Source: an uncultured Pelagibacteraceae bacterium
GTDB lineage: Bacteria; Pseudomonadota; Alphaproteobacteria; Pelagibacterales; Pelagibacteraceae
Direction of reading: 5' to 3'
NCBI GenBank assembly: GCA_902585415.1
Contig: CACIDN010000004.1
Span: 1 to 64,000, forward strand
DNA length: 64,000 bases
How positions within the stretch are numbered: the stretch's first letter is position 1; each line of letters begins with the position of its first letter. Position numbers and translations under genes: made by a program. A model generated the notes under the pieces. The model did not search any database, had not been told where the DNA came from, and saw only the letters and a program-made list of their open reading frames with translations. Below, one piece after another: positions 56,164-64,000 of this stretch.

Positions 56164-56206
56164 AATTATATTGGCAATTTATAACTTTTTTGATAATTTT
56201 TAAATA

Positions 56207-56320
56207 ATGGAATTAATCATATATTCACCCAATTTTTACCTTCACATCCATGATGCTTTTATGTTTGTTCAATATTGCATCGATGGAATAGTTGAAATTG
56301 CATCAAATATAAAATTATAG
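56207..56320 (+). CDS. possible 37-residue small ORF before the prepilin peptidase gene
   Basis: ATG at 56207 to TAG at 56318-56320, 3 bp before the GTG of the prepilin peptidase gene. The product is M-E-L-I-I-Y-S-P-N-F-Y-L-H ... with two His, one Cys and several aromatic residues, not low complexity. No Shine-Dalgarno is seen. The 160-bp divergent gap would otherwise only hold promoters. Could be a leader peptide or a chance frame. Confidence 0.25.
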   Translation: MELIIYSPNFYLHIHDAFMFVQYCIDGIVEIASNIKL

Positions 56321-56323
56321 TTT

Positions 56324-57088
56324 GTGTTATTCATATACTTTGTCGTTTTTGTTTTAGGTTCTCTATGGGGATCTTTTTGCAATGTATGCATTTATAGACT
56401 ACCCAAAAATGAGAACATTGTAAGTGATAGATCAAAGTGTAGAACCTGCAAAAAGAAAATTAATTGGTATGACAACATTCCTTTAATTTCATATCTAATT
56501 CTTAAAGGTAATTGTAAGTGCGGTAAAATTAAAATAGATTTTCGTTATTTTCTTGTTGAGCTTATTAGTGCTTTAAGTTTTTTAGGTATTTTCTATTTAT
56601 ATGGGTTAACAATTGTAACATTGCTGCTGATCGTATTAACAATCTTCTTTATTATTATTTTTTTTATTGATCTAGATCATTTTATAATTCCTAATGAGTT
56701 AACTTTTCCTTTGATGATAATAGGTTTTTTCAAATCTTTTGACCCCAATATTAATTTAAGTTTGTTTCCTAATTACATAGAGTCTTTGATAGGTGGGGTA
56801 TTCGGTTATATTTTAATTTGGGGAATTATTACTTTATATATGAAAATTAGAAAGAAAGAGGGAATGGGACTAGGTGATGCGAAACTTTTAGCTGCAATTG
56901 GTTTTTGGTTTGGTTGGTACTCAATTCCTTATATAATCTTTTTATCTTCTCTAAGTGCTTTGTTAATTGCATTGCCAAGTTTAATTAATAAATCTAAAAG
57001 TATGAGTTCACAAATACCTTTTGGACCTTACTTAATTTTTGGAACAGTCGCATATTTGGTTGTAAGAAATTATTTAACTTTTATTTAA
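56324..57088 (+). CDS. pilD: prepilin peptidase / N-methyltransferase
   Basis: A 254-residue membrane aspartic protease with GTG start. The N-terminal block G-S-F-C-N-V-C-I-Y-R-L-P, the four-Cys zinc loop (C-R-T-C ... C-K-C) and the two catalytic Asp sites I-D-L-D-H-F-I-I-P-N and G-M-G-L-G-D-A-K-L-L are all present. It removes the leader of prepilins encoded at 31923-35014 and 43686-44637 and methylates the new N-terminus. Its 3' end overlaps the convergent alaS stop by 8 bp. Confidence 0.95.
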   Translation: MLFIYFVVFVLGSLWGSFCNVCIYRLPKNENIVSDRSKCRTCKKKINWYDNIPLISYLILKGNCKCGKIKIDFRYFLVELISALSFLGIFYLYGLTIVTLLLIVLTIFFIIIFFIDLDHFIIPNELTFPLMIIGFFKSFDPNINLSLFPNYIESLIGGVFGYILIWGIITLYMKIRKKEGMGLGDAKLLAAIGFWFGWYSIPYIIFLSSLSALLIALPSLINKSKSMSSQIPFGPYLIFGTVAYLVVRNYLTFI

Positions 57089-59750
57089 TTAAAGTTTTAA
57101 TTTTATTAAATGCTTCATCAATTTGGTCTTTTTTATTTCCTCCAGCTTGTGCAAAATCTTTTCGACCCCCACCACCTTTGCCACCTATAATTTCTGAACC
57201 AACTTTTACCAGTTGTACAGCATCATAATTATTTGTTAGACTATTTGTAACCCCTATGGCCAATCCTACCTTATCATCTTTACTTGCGCACACTATAACT
57301 ATGCCCTCTTTTAAATAATTTTTACCTTCGTCAACTAATTTTCTAAGATCCTTTGGAGATAGATCATTAATCTTTTGAAATCTAACTTTTATGTTATTTA
57401 TATTTTCATCTTTTATAATATTTTTATTTTTGTCTCCAAGAACATTTTTAATGTTTAGGTCATCCAATTGTTTAGTTAATTCTTTTATATTTATTTTTTT
57501 ATCAGACGAACTCATATTAGGCTTGCCACCTAATTTTTTAATTTGATCTGACAAATCATCTATTTGGTACTGATCTTTTTGACTAGCAACATTTAAGTTT
57601 TTTTCTTTTTCATTTAGATATTTTTCAAGTTGTTTATCTCGCAAAGCTTCTACTCTTCTTACGCCTGATGCTATTGCAGATTGGCTTACTATTTTAAATT
57701 TGCCAACTTCACTTGTATTTCTAACGTGCGTTCCTCCACATAGTTCTGTTGAAAAATATTTGTTACCTTCCTCCCCCATAAACACTACTCTTACTTCCTC
57801 ACCATATTTTTCTCCAAATAGCGCTAAAGCGCCGTGTTCCATGCCCTCTTTTGGTGTCATAAGTCTTGTAACTACCTCACTTTTATTCTGAACAAATTGA
57901 TTAACGATTGAATTAATCTTAACTAATTCACCTTCAGATATAGGTTTCATGTGGCTAAAATCAAATCTAAGTCTATCTGGTGCAACTAGTGATCCTTTTT
58001 GCATTACATGCTTACCTAATGTTCTTCTTAAAGACTCATGGAGTAGATGAGTTGCGGAGTGATACGCTCTAACATTATTTCTTCTTTCAAGGTCTATATT
58101 TAATTCAACACTATCGTTTAGATTAAATTTACCTTTGCTGACTTTACCAAAATGAATAAATAAATCCCCAAACTTTTTTTTTACATCGCTAACGATAAAA
58201 TTATTTTCTCCATATTTAATTGTACCAGTATCACTAAGTTGTCCACCTGACTCACCATAGAAAGGGGTTTGATTTAAAATTATGTACCCTTCTTCACCTT
58301 CAGATAATGATTTAACTTCTGTATTATCTTTTATAATAAATTTAATTACTCCTTCTGATGTATTTGTTTCGTAACCTAAAAATTCAGTCGGTTCTGTTTT
58401 GTCTTTAATAGTAAACCAAATTTCCTCAATAGATTTATCTCCTGAACCTTTCCAATTTTTTTTTGCAAGCTCTTTGCTTTCTTTCATTAAGCTATTAAAT
58501 TTTTCATGATCCAGTGTTAAAGATTTATTTTTTAAAATATCTTCGGTAAGATCTAATGGAAAGCCATAGGTGTCATAAAGTTTAAACGCAACCTCGCCTG
58601 AAAGTTTTTTATGAACCTTTTTAATTTCTTCATCCAAGATTTTGATACCTCTATCAAGTAGAACTAAAAACTTCTCCTCTTCCATTCTCAAAGTCTCTTT
58701 GATCAATGAGCTAGCTCTTTTCAACTCTGGATAGTTACCTGACATTTCATCCATCAATGTTTTAAATATATTAAAAAAGATAGGCTTTTTCGATCCAAGT
58801 AGGTGGCTGTGCCTCATGCCTCTTCTCATAATTCTTCTTAGAACATATCCTCTACCCTCATTTGAAGGCAAAACTCCTTCCGCTAGTAAAAAAGAACTTG
58901 CTCTTAAGTGATCTGCAATCACTCTAAAGCTCGATAAATTATTTTTATCAGGCTTAACTTTTAATTCTTCAGAGATAGAGCCTATTATTTTTTTAAAATG
59001 ATCTGTCTCATAATTGTCATGTGTTCCTTGAAGCAATGCTGCTATTCTTTCCAAACCCATCCCGGTATCAACTGACGGTTTTGGTAAATCAATTCTTTTA
59101 TCTTTCGAGACTTGTTCGTACTGCATAAATACCAGATTCCAAATTTCGATATATCGATCGCCATCTTGATCTTTTGTGCCAGGCAAACCACCTTTTAAAT
59201 GATCGCCATGATCATAAAATATTTCTGAACAAGGACCACAAGGTCCAGTTTCTCCCATTGACCAAAAATTATCTGAAGTTGGTATTTTAATTATTCTATC
59301 ATCACCAAATCCTGTAATTTTTTTCCAAAGATTAAACGCTTCATCATCTTCGCTAAAAACTGTGAAATAGAGCCTGTTTTTATCTAATGCAAAATCTTTT
59401 GTTATTAAATTCCATGCAAGATGAATCGCTTTCTCTTTAAAGTAATCCCCAAAAGAAAAATTTCCTAACATCTCAAAGAACGTATGATGCCTTGGAGTGT
59501 AACCAACATTTTCTAAATCATTATGTTTACCACCAGCTCTTACACATTTTTGTGAAGTGGTTGCTCTTTTATAATCTCTTTTTTCTAAACCTGTAAAAAC
59601 ATTTTTAAATTGAACCATCCCAGAGTTTGCAAACATCAATGTAGGATCGTTATTAGGCACAAGATTACTAGACTCAACTATTGTATGATCATTCTTCTCA
59701 AAATATTTAAGAAAAGTATTTCTTATTTCATTTAAAGTTTTCTGAGCCAT
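57081..59750 (-). CDS. alaS: alanyl-tRNA synthetase
   Basis: An 889-residue class II synthetase charging tRNA-Ala. Motif 1 region R-N-T-F-L-K-Y-F, the H-S-A-T-H-L-L-H and C-G-G-T-H editing-site zinc ligands, and the C-terminal glycine-rich G-G-K-G-G-G-G-R-K-D-F-A-Q-A-G are all present, giving full-length catalytic, editing and C-Ala domains. It follows recA on the minus strand with a terminator between them, so it is likely transcribed on its own. Confidence 0.97.
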   Translation of the reverse strand: MAQKTLNEIRNTFLKYFEKNDHTIVESSNLVPNNDPTLMFANSGMVQFKNVFTGLEKRDYKRATTSQKCVRAGGKHNDLENVGYTPRHHTFFEMLGNFSFGDYFKEKAIHLAWNLITKDFALDKNRLYFTVFSEDDEAFNLWKKITGFGDDRIIKIPTSDNFWSMGETGPCGPCSEIFYDHGDHLKGGLPGTKDQDGDRYIEIWNLVFMQYEQVSKDKRIDLPKPSVDTGMGLERIAALLQGTHDNYETDHFKKIIGSISEELKVKPDKNNLSSFRVIADHLRASSFLLAEGVLPSNEGRGYVLRRIMRRGMRHSHLLGSKKPIFFNIFKTLMDEMSGNYPELKRASSLIKETLRMEEEKFLVLLDRGIKILDEEIKKVHKKLSGEVAFKLYDTYGFPLDLTEDILKNKSLTLDHEKFNSLMKESKELAKKNWKGSGDKSIEEIWFTIKDKTEPTEFLGYETNTSEGVIKFIIKDNTEVKSLSEGEEGYIILNQTPFYGESGGQLSDTGTIKYGENNFIVSDVKKKFGDLFIHFGKVSKGKFNLNDSVELNIDLERRNNVRAYHSATHLLHESLRRTLGKHVMQKGSLVAPDRLRFDFSHMKPISEGELVKINSIVNQFVQNKSEVVTRLMTPKEGMEHGALALFGEKYGEEVRVVFMGEEGNKYFSTELCGGTHVRNTSEVGKFKIVSQSAIASGVRRVEALRDKQLEKYLNEKEKNLNVASQKDQYQIDDLSDQIKKLGGKPNMSSSDKKINIKELTKQLDDLNIKNVLGDKNKNIIKDENINNIKVRFQKINDLSPKDLRKLVDEGKNYLKEGIVIVCASKDDKVGLAIGVTNSLTNNYDAVQLVKVGSEIIGGKGGGGRKDFAQAGGNKKDQIDEAFNKIKTLIK

Positions 59751-59799
59751 ATCTTTTTAAAATACAGTTTTTTTAAATGATGTCTATAACGTTCAAGGG

Positions 59800-59827
59800 A
59801 AAAAAGGCGTCTGTTAAGACGCCTTTT
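59800..59827 (-). terminator. rho-independent terminator of recA
   Basis: On the minus strand GGCGTC, loop TTAACA, GACGCC, then TTTTTT (59823 down to 59800). The stem is six G/C-rich base pairs, exceptional in this AT-rich sequence. It lies 23 bp after the recA stop. The plus-strand copy also ends in TTTTATT, but no plus-strand gene reads into it. Confidence 0.85.
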
Positions 59828-59849
59828 ATTACTAATAATGACTATTTAG

Positions 59850-60971
59850 CTAATTCTTTTTGGCAGGAGCTTCTTCTTCTTTTTGATTTGCTTTTACTTT
59901 CTCTTGATCAAGTGGATTACCTTCTATCTTTTTAGTGATCACACCTGCTTTTTCTCTGATTGCCATCTCTATTTCAGCGGCAACATTCGGATTTTGTTCT
60001 AGGTAAATCTTAGCATTCTCTCTACCTTGACCAATCTTTTCACCTTTGTATGCATACCAAGCACCAGATTTTTCTACAATCTCTGCTTTAGCACCAAGAT
60101 CAATCAATTCACCAACTTTACTAATTCCTTTTCCATACATTAGATCAAATTCGACTACTTTAAATGGTGGTGATACTTTATTTTTAACAACTTTAACTCT
60201 TGTAGAGTTACCAATGATGACATCTTTATCTTTTATTGCACCAATTCTTCTAATATCCATTCTTACAGATGAATAAAACTTTAATGCGTTTCCACCTGAT
60301 GTAGTTTCAGGACTTCCAAACATAACACCTATTTTCATTCTTATTTGGTTAATGAAAATCATCATTGTATTTGTGTTTGATATTGAACTAGTTAATTTTC
60401 TCAAAGCCTGACTCATTAATCTTGATTGAAGACCTACGTGATGATCACCCATGTCCCCTTCGATTTCAGCTTTTGGTGTTAGTGCTGCAACTGAATCGAT
60501 AACTATTACAGAAATAGAACCTGATTTAACAAGTGTATCTGCTATCTCTAGCGCTTGCTCACCAGCATCAGGTTGAGAAATTAGTAATTCCTCTGTATTT
60601 ACACCTAATTTTTTTGCATATACTGGATCTAAAGCATGCTCTGCATCAACGAATGCACATATTCCACCAGATTTTTGAGCTTCAGCAATTACTTGAAGAG
60701 CAAGTGTTGTTTTTCCAGAAGACTCTGGACCATAAATTTCAACAATTCTTCCTTTCGGTAATCCACCAATACCTAGTGCTAAATCCAAGCTTAGTGAGCC
60801 TGTAGAAATGGACTCTATATCCATTGCTTTTTTTTGGCCGAGCTTCATTACTGAGCCTTTTCCAAAGTTATCTGTAATCTGGCTAATAGCTGCTTCTAAA
60901 GCTTTATTTTTCTCTTTATTTTCCAAATCTTTATCTTTTGATTTAACTACTTTTAAGTTATTTTTACTCAT
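59850..60971 (-). CDS. recA: recombinase RecA
   Basis: A 373-residue RecA with Walker A G-P-E-S-S-G-K-T at 81-88, L1/L2 DNA-binding loops ([11 protein letters not shown] and [19 protein letters not shown]) and an acidic/basic C-terminal tail. It catalyses strand exchange in homologous recombination and triggers LexA cleavage. A good Shine-Dalgarno (AGAGG) precedes the ATG. A LexA-like box lies about 50 bp upstream. With type IV pili in the same window, natural transformation is a possible use. Confidence 0.98.
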   Translation of the reverse strand: MSKNNLKVVKSKDKDLENKEKNKALEAAISQITDNFGKGSVMKLGQKKAMDIESISTGSLSLDLALGIGGLPKGRIVEIYGPESSGKTTLALQVIAEAQKSGGICAFVDAEHALDPVYAKKLGVNTEELLISQPDAGEQALEIADTLVKSGSISVIVIDSVAALTPKAEIEGDMGDHHVGLQSRLMSQALRKLTSSISNTNTMMIFINQIRMKIGVMFGSPETTSGGNALKFYSSVRMDIRRIGAIKDKDVIIGNSTRVKVVKNKVSPPFKVVEFDLMYGKGISKVGELIDLGAKAEIVEKSGAWYAYKGEKIGQGRENAKIYLEQNPNVAAEIEMAIREKAGVITKKIEGNPLDQEKVKANQKEEEAPAKKN

Positions 60972-61021
60972 ATTTTGCCTCTTTTTTTGTGTTTTTTAAC
61001 ATACGAATCATGGTTATAAAT

Positions 61022-61036
61022 GTACACATTTTGTTC
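61022..61036 (-). promoter_or_regulatory. possible LexA box upstream of recA
   Basis: The sequence GTAC-N7-GTTC on the plus strand (GAAC-N7-GTAC on the minus strand) lies 51 bp before the recA ATG. Alphaproteobacterial LexA sites are GTTC-N7-GTTC, so this has one mismatch. Position is ideal for repression of recA. No lexA gene lies in this window. Confidence 0.35.
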
Positions 61037-61067
61037 TCATTAGCAAGGATTAAAAATAATAGCCTAT

Positions 61068-62369
61068 TTATTTAACAATTTTGAGATATTTGGCGTTTAA
61101 AAGTCCAACAGACTTTAGAAGTTCCAGTTGAGATAAGAAGAGATTTCTCTCTGAATTGGCTAAATTAATTCTTGATGTAAGTAAAATTGTATTTGATTGA
61201 ATAACATCTAGGGTGGTTCTTCCAAGCCCTGTTTCATATTCAATTGTTATACCCTCATTGGCAATTTCCGCAGCATTAACTTGAGATCTAACAGATTTTA
61301 GAGCACTCTCTGATGACTGAAAACTAGACCATGCGCTTGCAACATTTGTTTCATTTGTTCTTATTGCATTATCTAGAAGCAGTTTCATTCTATTATTTAA
61401 TCTTTTACTTCTTTCTAAAGATGCTGAGTTTTTCCCCCCTTTAAACAGTGGCCAAGATATCTCTGCTTTAAAAGTTTCTTGATCTCTTTCATCAACAGTT
61501 GAACTCAAATCATTAGATTTAGTAGATTCTGCTGATATTTTAGCTGTCGGTGAGAATTCAGCTATGGCCATCTTTATATCTTGTTGTGATTGCTCATACT
61601 TTAATTTTGCAATTTTTAAATCTGGATTATTACCAATAGACAATTCAATAGATTTATTTAAGCTTTCAGGAATATTTAAGTCTAATTTAATACTTCCATT
61701 AATTAAATCAATATCATCTAAAGGTCCAATAATTTTTTCATAAGTTAATTTTGCTGTCACTAAATCATTTTTTGAGTTAATAAATTGAGCTTCCGCACCA
61801 GCAAGTGAAGACTCTGATTGAGCCAAATCAGCAAGTGTTATTAATCCATTTTCTAATCTATTTTGATCTGTCTCAACCTGTCTTTCTAACAAGCTTAAAT
61901 TTTCTTTATTAATATCCAGCTTTCTTTTTGCAAATGTTAGTCCACTATAAGCTTCTGCTGCTGTTAAAATAATTTCTTGTTCTTTCTTTAATAAATTTGC
62001 TTCTGCTAGATCTATTCCAATCTTGCTTTTATCCAAGTCAGCCTTTCCGCCAAGTCCCTGGAACAAAGTTTGTTCAATTCTTACTTTTTGTGTTTCAGTA
62101 TCTACATCTGTAATTGTTGCATTACTACCTGATCTATCTGTTAATTTATCAGTAGTTTGTTCACTTTTGGTTCCGGTAACTGTGATTGATGGTAAAAACT
62201 CACTTCTAGATATCTTAAGATCTTCTTTAGAAACTAAAATATTTTCTCTTTCAGCATTAAGTTCTGGATTTTTATAATATGCATCCGACAATGCTTTCAT
62301 TAAGTCATCAGCATTTGATTGACCGAAAATTAAGCAATAAAATAAAACAATAAATATTTTTTTATACAT
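61068..62369 (-). CDS. tolC: TolC family outer-membrane efflux/secretion protein
   Basis: A 433-residue exported protein (signal peptide ending Q-S-N-A-D) with the TolC repeat structure: two long helical halves, N-P-E-L-N-A-E-R near the start, N-G-L-I-T-L-A-D-L-A-Q-S-E in half one and E-T-G-L-G-R-T-T-L-D-V-I-Q-S in half two. It forms the outer-membrane channel for type I secretion or RND efflux. No inner-membrane partner is next to it. It overlaps the kinase gene upstream by 8 bp. Confidence 0.93.
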   Translation of the reverse strand: MYKKIFIVLFYCLIFGQSNADDLMKALSDAYYKNPELNAERENILVSKEDLKISRSEFLPSITVTGTKSEQTTDKLTDRSGSNATITDVDTETQKVRIEQTLFQGLGGKADLDKSKIGIDLAEANLLKKEQEIILTAAEAYSGLTFAKRKLDINKENLSLLERQVETDQNRLENGLITLADLAQSESSLAGAEAQFINSKNDLVTAKLTYEKIIGPLDDIDLINGSIKLDLNIPESLNKSIELSIGNNPDLKIAKLKYEQSQQDIKMAIAEFSPTAKISAESTKSNDLSSTVDERDQETFKAEISWPLFKGGKNSASLERSKRLNNRMKLLLDNAIRTNETNVASAWSSFQSSESALKSVRSQVNAAEIANEGITIEYETGLGRTTLDVIQSNTILLTSRINLANSERNLFLSQLELLKSVGLLNAKYLKIVK

Positions 62370-63291
62370 TTTTAAATTTTACTCTTTTTATTTGATGCCT
62401 ATCATTTAAGTCAATAATAATAGAGGAGTGTTTTGGTGCAATTTTAAACATATTTTGTGTAATTCTTTGGTAAGTCATCATAAAATTTATTACTTCTGAA
62501 TTATTCATAACTTTATTATTTTTTTTTGTTTTATTTTTTAATTTAAGTTTTTTTTCTTGTTTAATTCTCCAACGTTTCAGTACATTAAAATTTTTAGCCC
62601 TTAAATATAATAAACTATGTATTTGATTAAATAACTTAGAGTATTTATTTTTCAATTGAATATTAACGTGCAGTCTCCACTTTTTTTTACTATCTAAATT
62701 TTTCTCTAATTTATTAATTGGCTTATTTAATGTATTTCTTTTCTCTGGTTTTGCTCCAACACACCATCCTTCTAAAATTAATACATCAGGTTTTTTCTTT
62801 ATCTTATGCCAAAATTTTTTATTACACCGATCGTCAATTGATTTGTCAAATTTTGGTATTAATATAGTATTAAATTTCTTCTTTTTTATGTTGTAGAAAA
62901 GTTTATTCATCATATCCACATCATGTGTGCCTGGTACACCTCTAGTTAAAAGTAAGGGATGTATTGATTTTGATAGTTTTAATCTCTCTTTTCTAGTTTT
63001 ATAAAAATCATCGATAGAAATTTTAAATACATTTAATTTAAAATATGTTGTTAAGATTTCTTTTATTAAAGAAGATATGGTAGTCTTACCTGTTCCTTGA
63101 CCACCGGCAAGTCCTATAATAAATGTTTTATTTTTTAATTTATTTTTATTTATCCAAAAACAGATCGGAATTAAGAAATTTTTAATCATCTTTCCTTTGT
63201 TCTTAAATTTTTCTTTTTTAGTCTCTTGTGAAGAAATAAAGTCAAGACACCTAGTCTTTACTTTTTGAAAACAATCAGAATGATTTTGCAT
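62362..63291 (-). CDS. D-glycerate 3-kinase-like P-loop kinase
   Basis: A 309-residue P-loop protein with Walker A G-Q-G-T-G-K-T-T near residue 67, I-D-D-F-Y-K-T-R-K-E-R and L-L-T-R-G-V-P-G-T-H-D-V. These two blocks match plant/fungal-type glycerate 3-kinase (GLYK) and bacterial YggC-like kinases. Such enzymes phosphorylate D-glycerate to 3-phosphoglycerate. The C-terminal region contains a very basic Lys/Asn-rich stretch. It shares one base with the GFA gene upstream. Glycerate would link to glycine/serine metabolism elsewhere in the window. Confidence 0.8.
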   Translation of the reverse strand: MQNHSDCFQKVKTRCLDFISSQETKKEKFKNKGKMIKNFLIPICFWINKNKLKNKTFIIGLAGGQGTGKTTISSLIKEILTTYFKLNVFKISIDDFYKTRKERLKLSKSIHPLLLTRGVPGTHDVDMMNKLFYNIKKKKFNTILIPKFDKSIDDRCNKKFWHKIKKKPDVLILEGWCVGAKPEKRNTLNKPINKLEKNLDSKKKWRLHVNIQLKNKYSKLFNQIHSLLYLRAKNFNVLKRWRIKQEKKLKLKNKTKKNNKVMNNSEVINFMMTYQRITQNMFKIAPKHSSIIIDLNDRHQIKRVKFKNV

Positions 63292-63662
63292 TACTTTTTT
63301 TGGTCTAGGGGATGGTTTTCACCATCATTAAGTCCGACATTTTTTAATTTAAACGGATCTATACCTTCTACACATGCTACATTAATACCAAATATTTTAG
63401 GATTTATTCTTGGTCTGTTGTGTGTATGAATCCCGCATATTGAGCAAAAATAGTGTTTAGCAGCTTTTGTATAATATTGATAAAGTTTTAATATATTTTC
63501 ACCTTTTATAATTTTAAAGTCATTTTCACCTAAAACTCCGATTACATAACCCTTTCTCTTACATAAAGTACAATTACATCTCATAACTTTTTCAATACCA
63601 TTTTCAGGTATAATTACTTCTGCTTCAAATTCCCCACAATGACATGTTAATTTTTTTTTCAT
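63291..63662 (-). CDS. GFA/CENP-V family zinc-binding protein, copy 1
   Basis: A 123-residue protein of the glutathione-dependent formaldehyde-activating (GFA) fold. The zinc ligands are C-H-C near the N-terminus, C-N-C-x-x-C near residue 31, and C-S-I-C around residue 77 followed by G-I-H-T-H. Members may bind S-hydroxymethylglutathione or other thiols, but most have unknown function. It is followed upstream by a second copy after 2 bp, and is co-transcribed with the kinase. Confidence 0.85.
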   Translation of the reverse strand: MKKKLTCHCGEFEAEVIIPENGIEKVMRCNCTLCKRKGYVIGVLGENDFKIIKGENILKLYQYYTKAAKHYFCSICGIHTHNRPRINPKIFGINVACVEGIDPFKLKNVGLNDGENHPLDQKK

Positions 63663-63664
63663 AA

Positions 63665-64000
63665 TTATTGCCTATCCATTATATGATTTCTTCCATCGTT
63701 TACTCTAACTTTAAAGTCAAACAGCTCTTTTGTGGAGATATCATTGATGCACGCAACATTAATACCATATGTATTTGGATCTCTTCTTCTTAAATTGTGA
63801 GTTTGAATTCCGCAATTAGAGCAAAAGTAATGTTTTGCTACCTTTGTTTTAAATTGATAACATTTTAATTTATCCATACCTTTAACTACTTTTAAATCTT
63901 CTTTGTTTACAATTGCAGTAATTGCTCCTTTCCTAATGCACATTGAACAATTACATCTATATAAATCTTCAAAATTATCTTTTATATCAATCTCAATTTC
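63665..64000 (-). CDS. GFA/CENP-V family zinc-binding protein, copy 2 (5' end beyond window)
   Basis: An open frame extends from the window edge to the stop at 63665 and is therefore incomplete; an internal ATG at 63943 is not the start, because the zinc motif C-N-C-S-M-C-I-R-K-G spans it. C-S-N-C-G-I-Q-T-H is the second zinc site. It is similar to copy 1 in the blocks A-K-H-Y-F-C-S and Y-G-I-N-V-A-C (F-G-I-N-V-A-C in copy 1). The two copies are tandem paralogues. Confidence 0.85.
   Translation of the reverse strand, partial: EIEIDIKDNFEDLYRCNCSMCIRKGAITAIVNKEDLKVVKGMDKLKCYQFKTKVAKHYFCSNCGIQTHNLRRRDPNTYGINVACINDISTKELFDFKVRVNDGRNHIMDRQ

Noticed and set aside
1-64000. tRNA, rRNA or tmRNA genes
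   Set aside because: I looked for T-loop (GTTCGAATC-like) and other conserved blocks on both strands by eye and saw none; a covariance-model search would be needed to be certain.

Overview
The window is AT-rich, densely coded and free of mobile elements. Intergenic gaps are often 0-5 bp, and many neighbouring genes overlap by 1-26 bp. Gene content fits a small-genome marine alphaproteobacterium of the Pelagibacterales (SAR11, Candidatus Pelagibacter-like) type: a tandem glycine riboswitch on gcvTHP, a eukaryote-type NADP isocitrate dehydrogenase, an NAD formate dehydrogenase, many DMT transporters and a streamlined IMP dehydrogenase. This placement is an inference from gene content and composition; no marker was searched. 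I saw no tRNA, rRNA, CRISPR array, IS element or integrase gene.

Region 1 (1-10016) is metabolic and transport: the tail of a probable DUF255 thioredoxin-domain gene, two DMT exporters, an MFS carrier, a coiled-coil protein, an arginine:glycine amidinotransferase, a SufU-like scaffold with an HPP membrane protein, formate dehydrogenase followed by an unlisted 57-aa membrane ORF, a DAO-type flavoprotein, TspO and an SDR. Region 2 (10013-25189, all minus strand) reads from psd, pssA, a glycosyltransferase-like gene, rlmE, guaB, a TPR gene, guaA and a DMT transporter into a tandem glycine riboswitch. It continues through gcvT-gcvH-gcvP and, only 5 bp later, a flavoprotein/DUF1365/cyclopropane-synthase-like/DUF3833 lipid-modification cassette. 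The riboswitch may therefore control lipid methylation as well as glycine cleavage.

Region 3 (26478-57088) is a 30-kb type IV pilus locus. It holds minor pilins and a PilY1-like adhesin, pilT, two pilins, pilC, pilB, pilQ, pilP, pilO, a fused pilMN and a prepilin peptidase. Interleaved is a complete partner-switching module: two PP2C (SpoIIE-type) phosphatases with different sensors (CHASE2, periplasmic; GAF, cytosolic), two tandem STAS antagonists and one HATPase kinase, with no sigma factor in the window. The same block encodes a FecR-domain protein with an exported lysine-rich tail of about 150 residues, a TPR plus beta-barrel protein resembling Slam, a propeller plus beta-barrel protein and several unknown exported proteins. 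The only gap above 300 bp (54033-54574) lies just upstream of pilMN. It carries eight copies of a 10-bp box at 21-22 bp spacing plus a duplicated 19-mer, and is the most striking undescribed signal here.

Region 4 (57081-64000) returns to housekeeping and cell-envelope genes: alaS, recA with a clear terminator and a LexA-like box, a TolC-family protein, a D-glycerate 3-kinase-like P-loop enzyme, and two GFA/CENP-V family paralogues, the last cut by the window edge.
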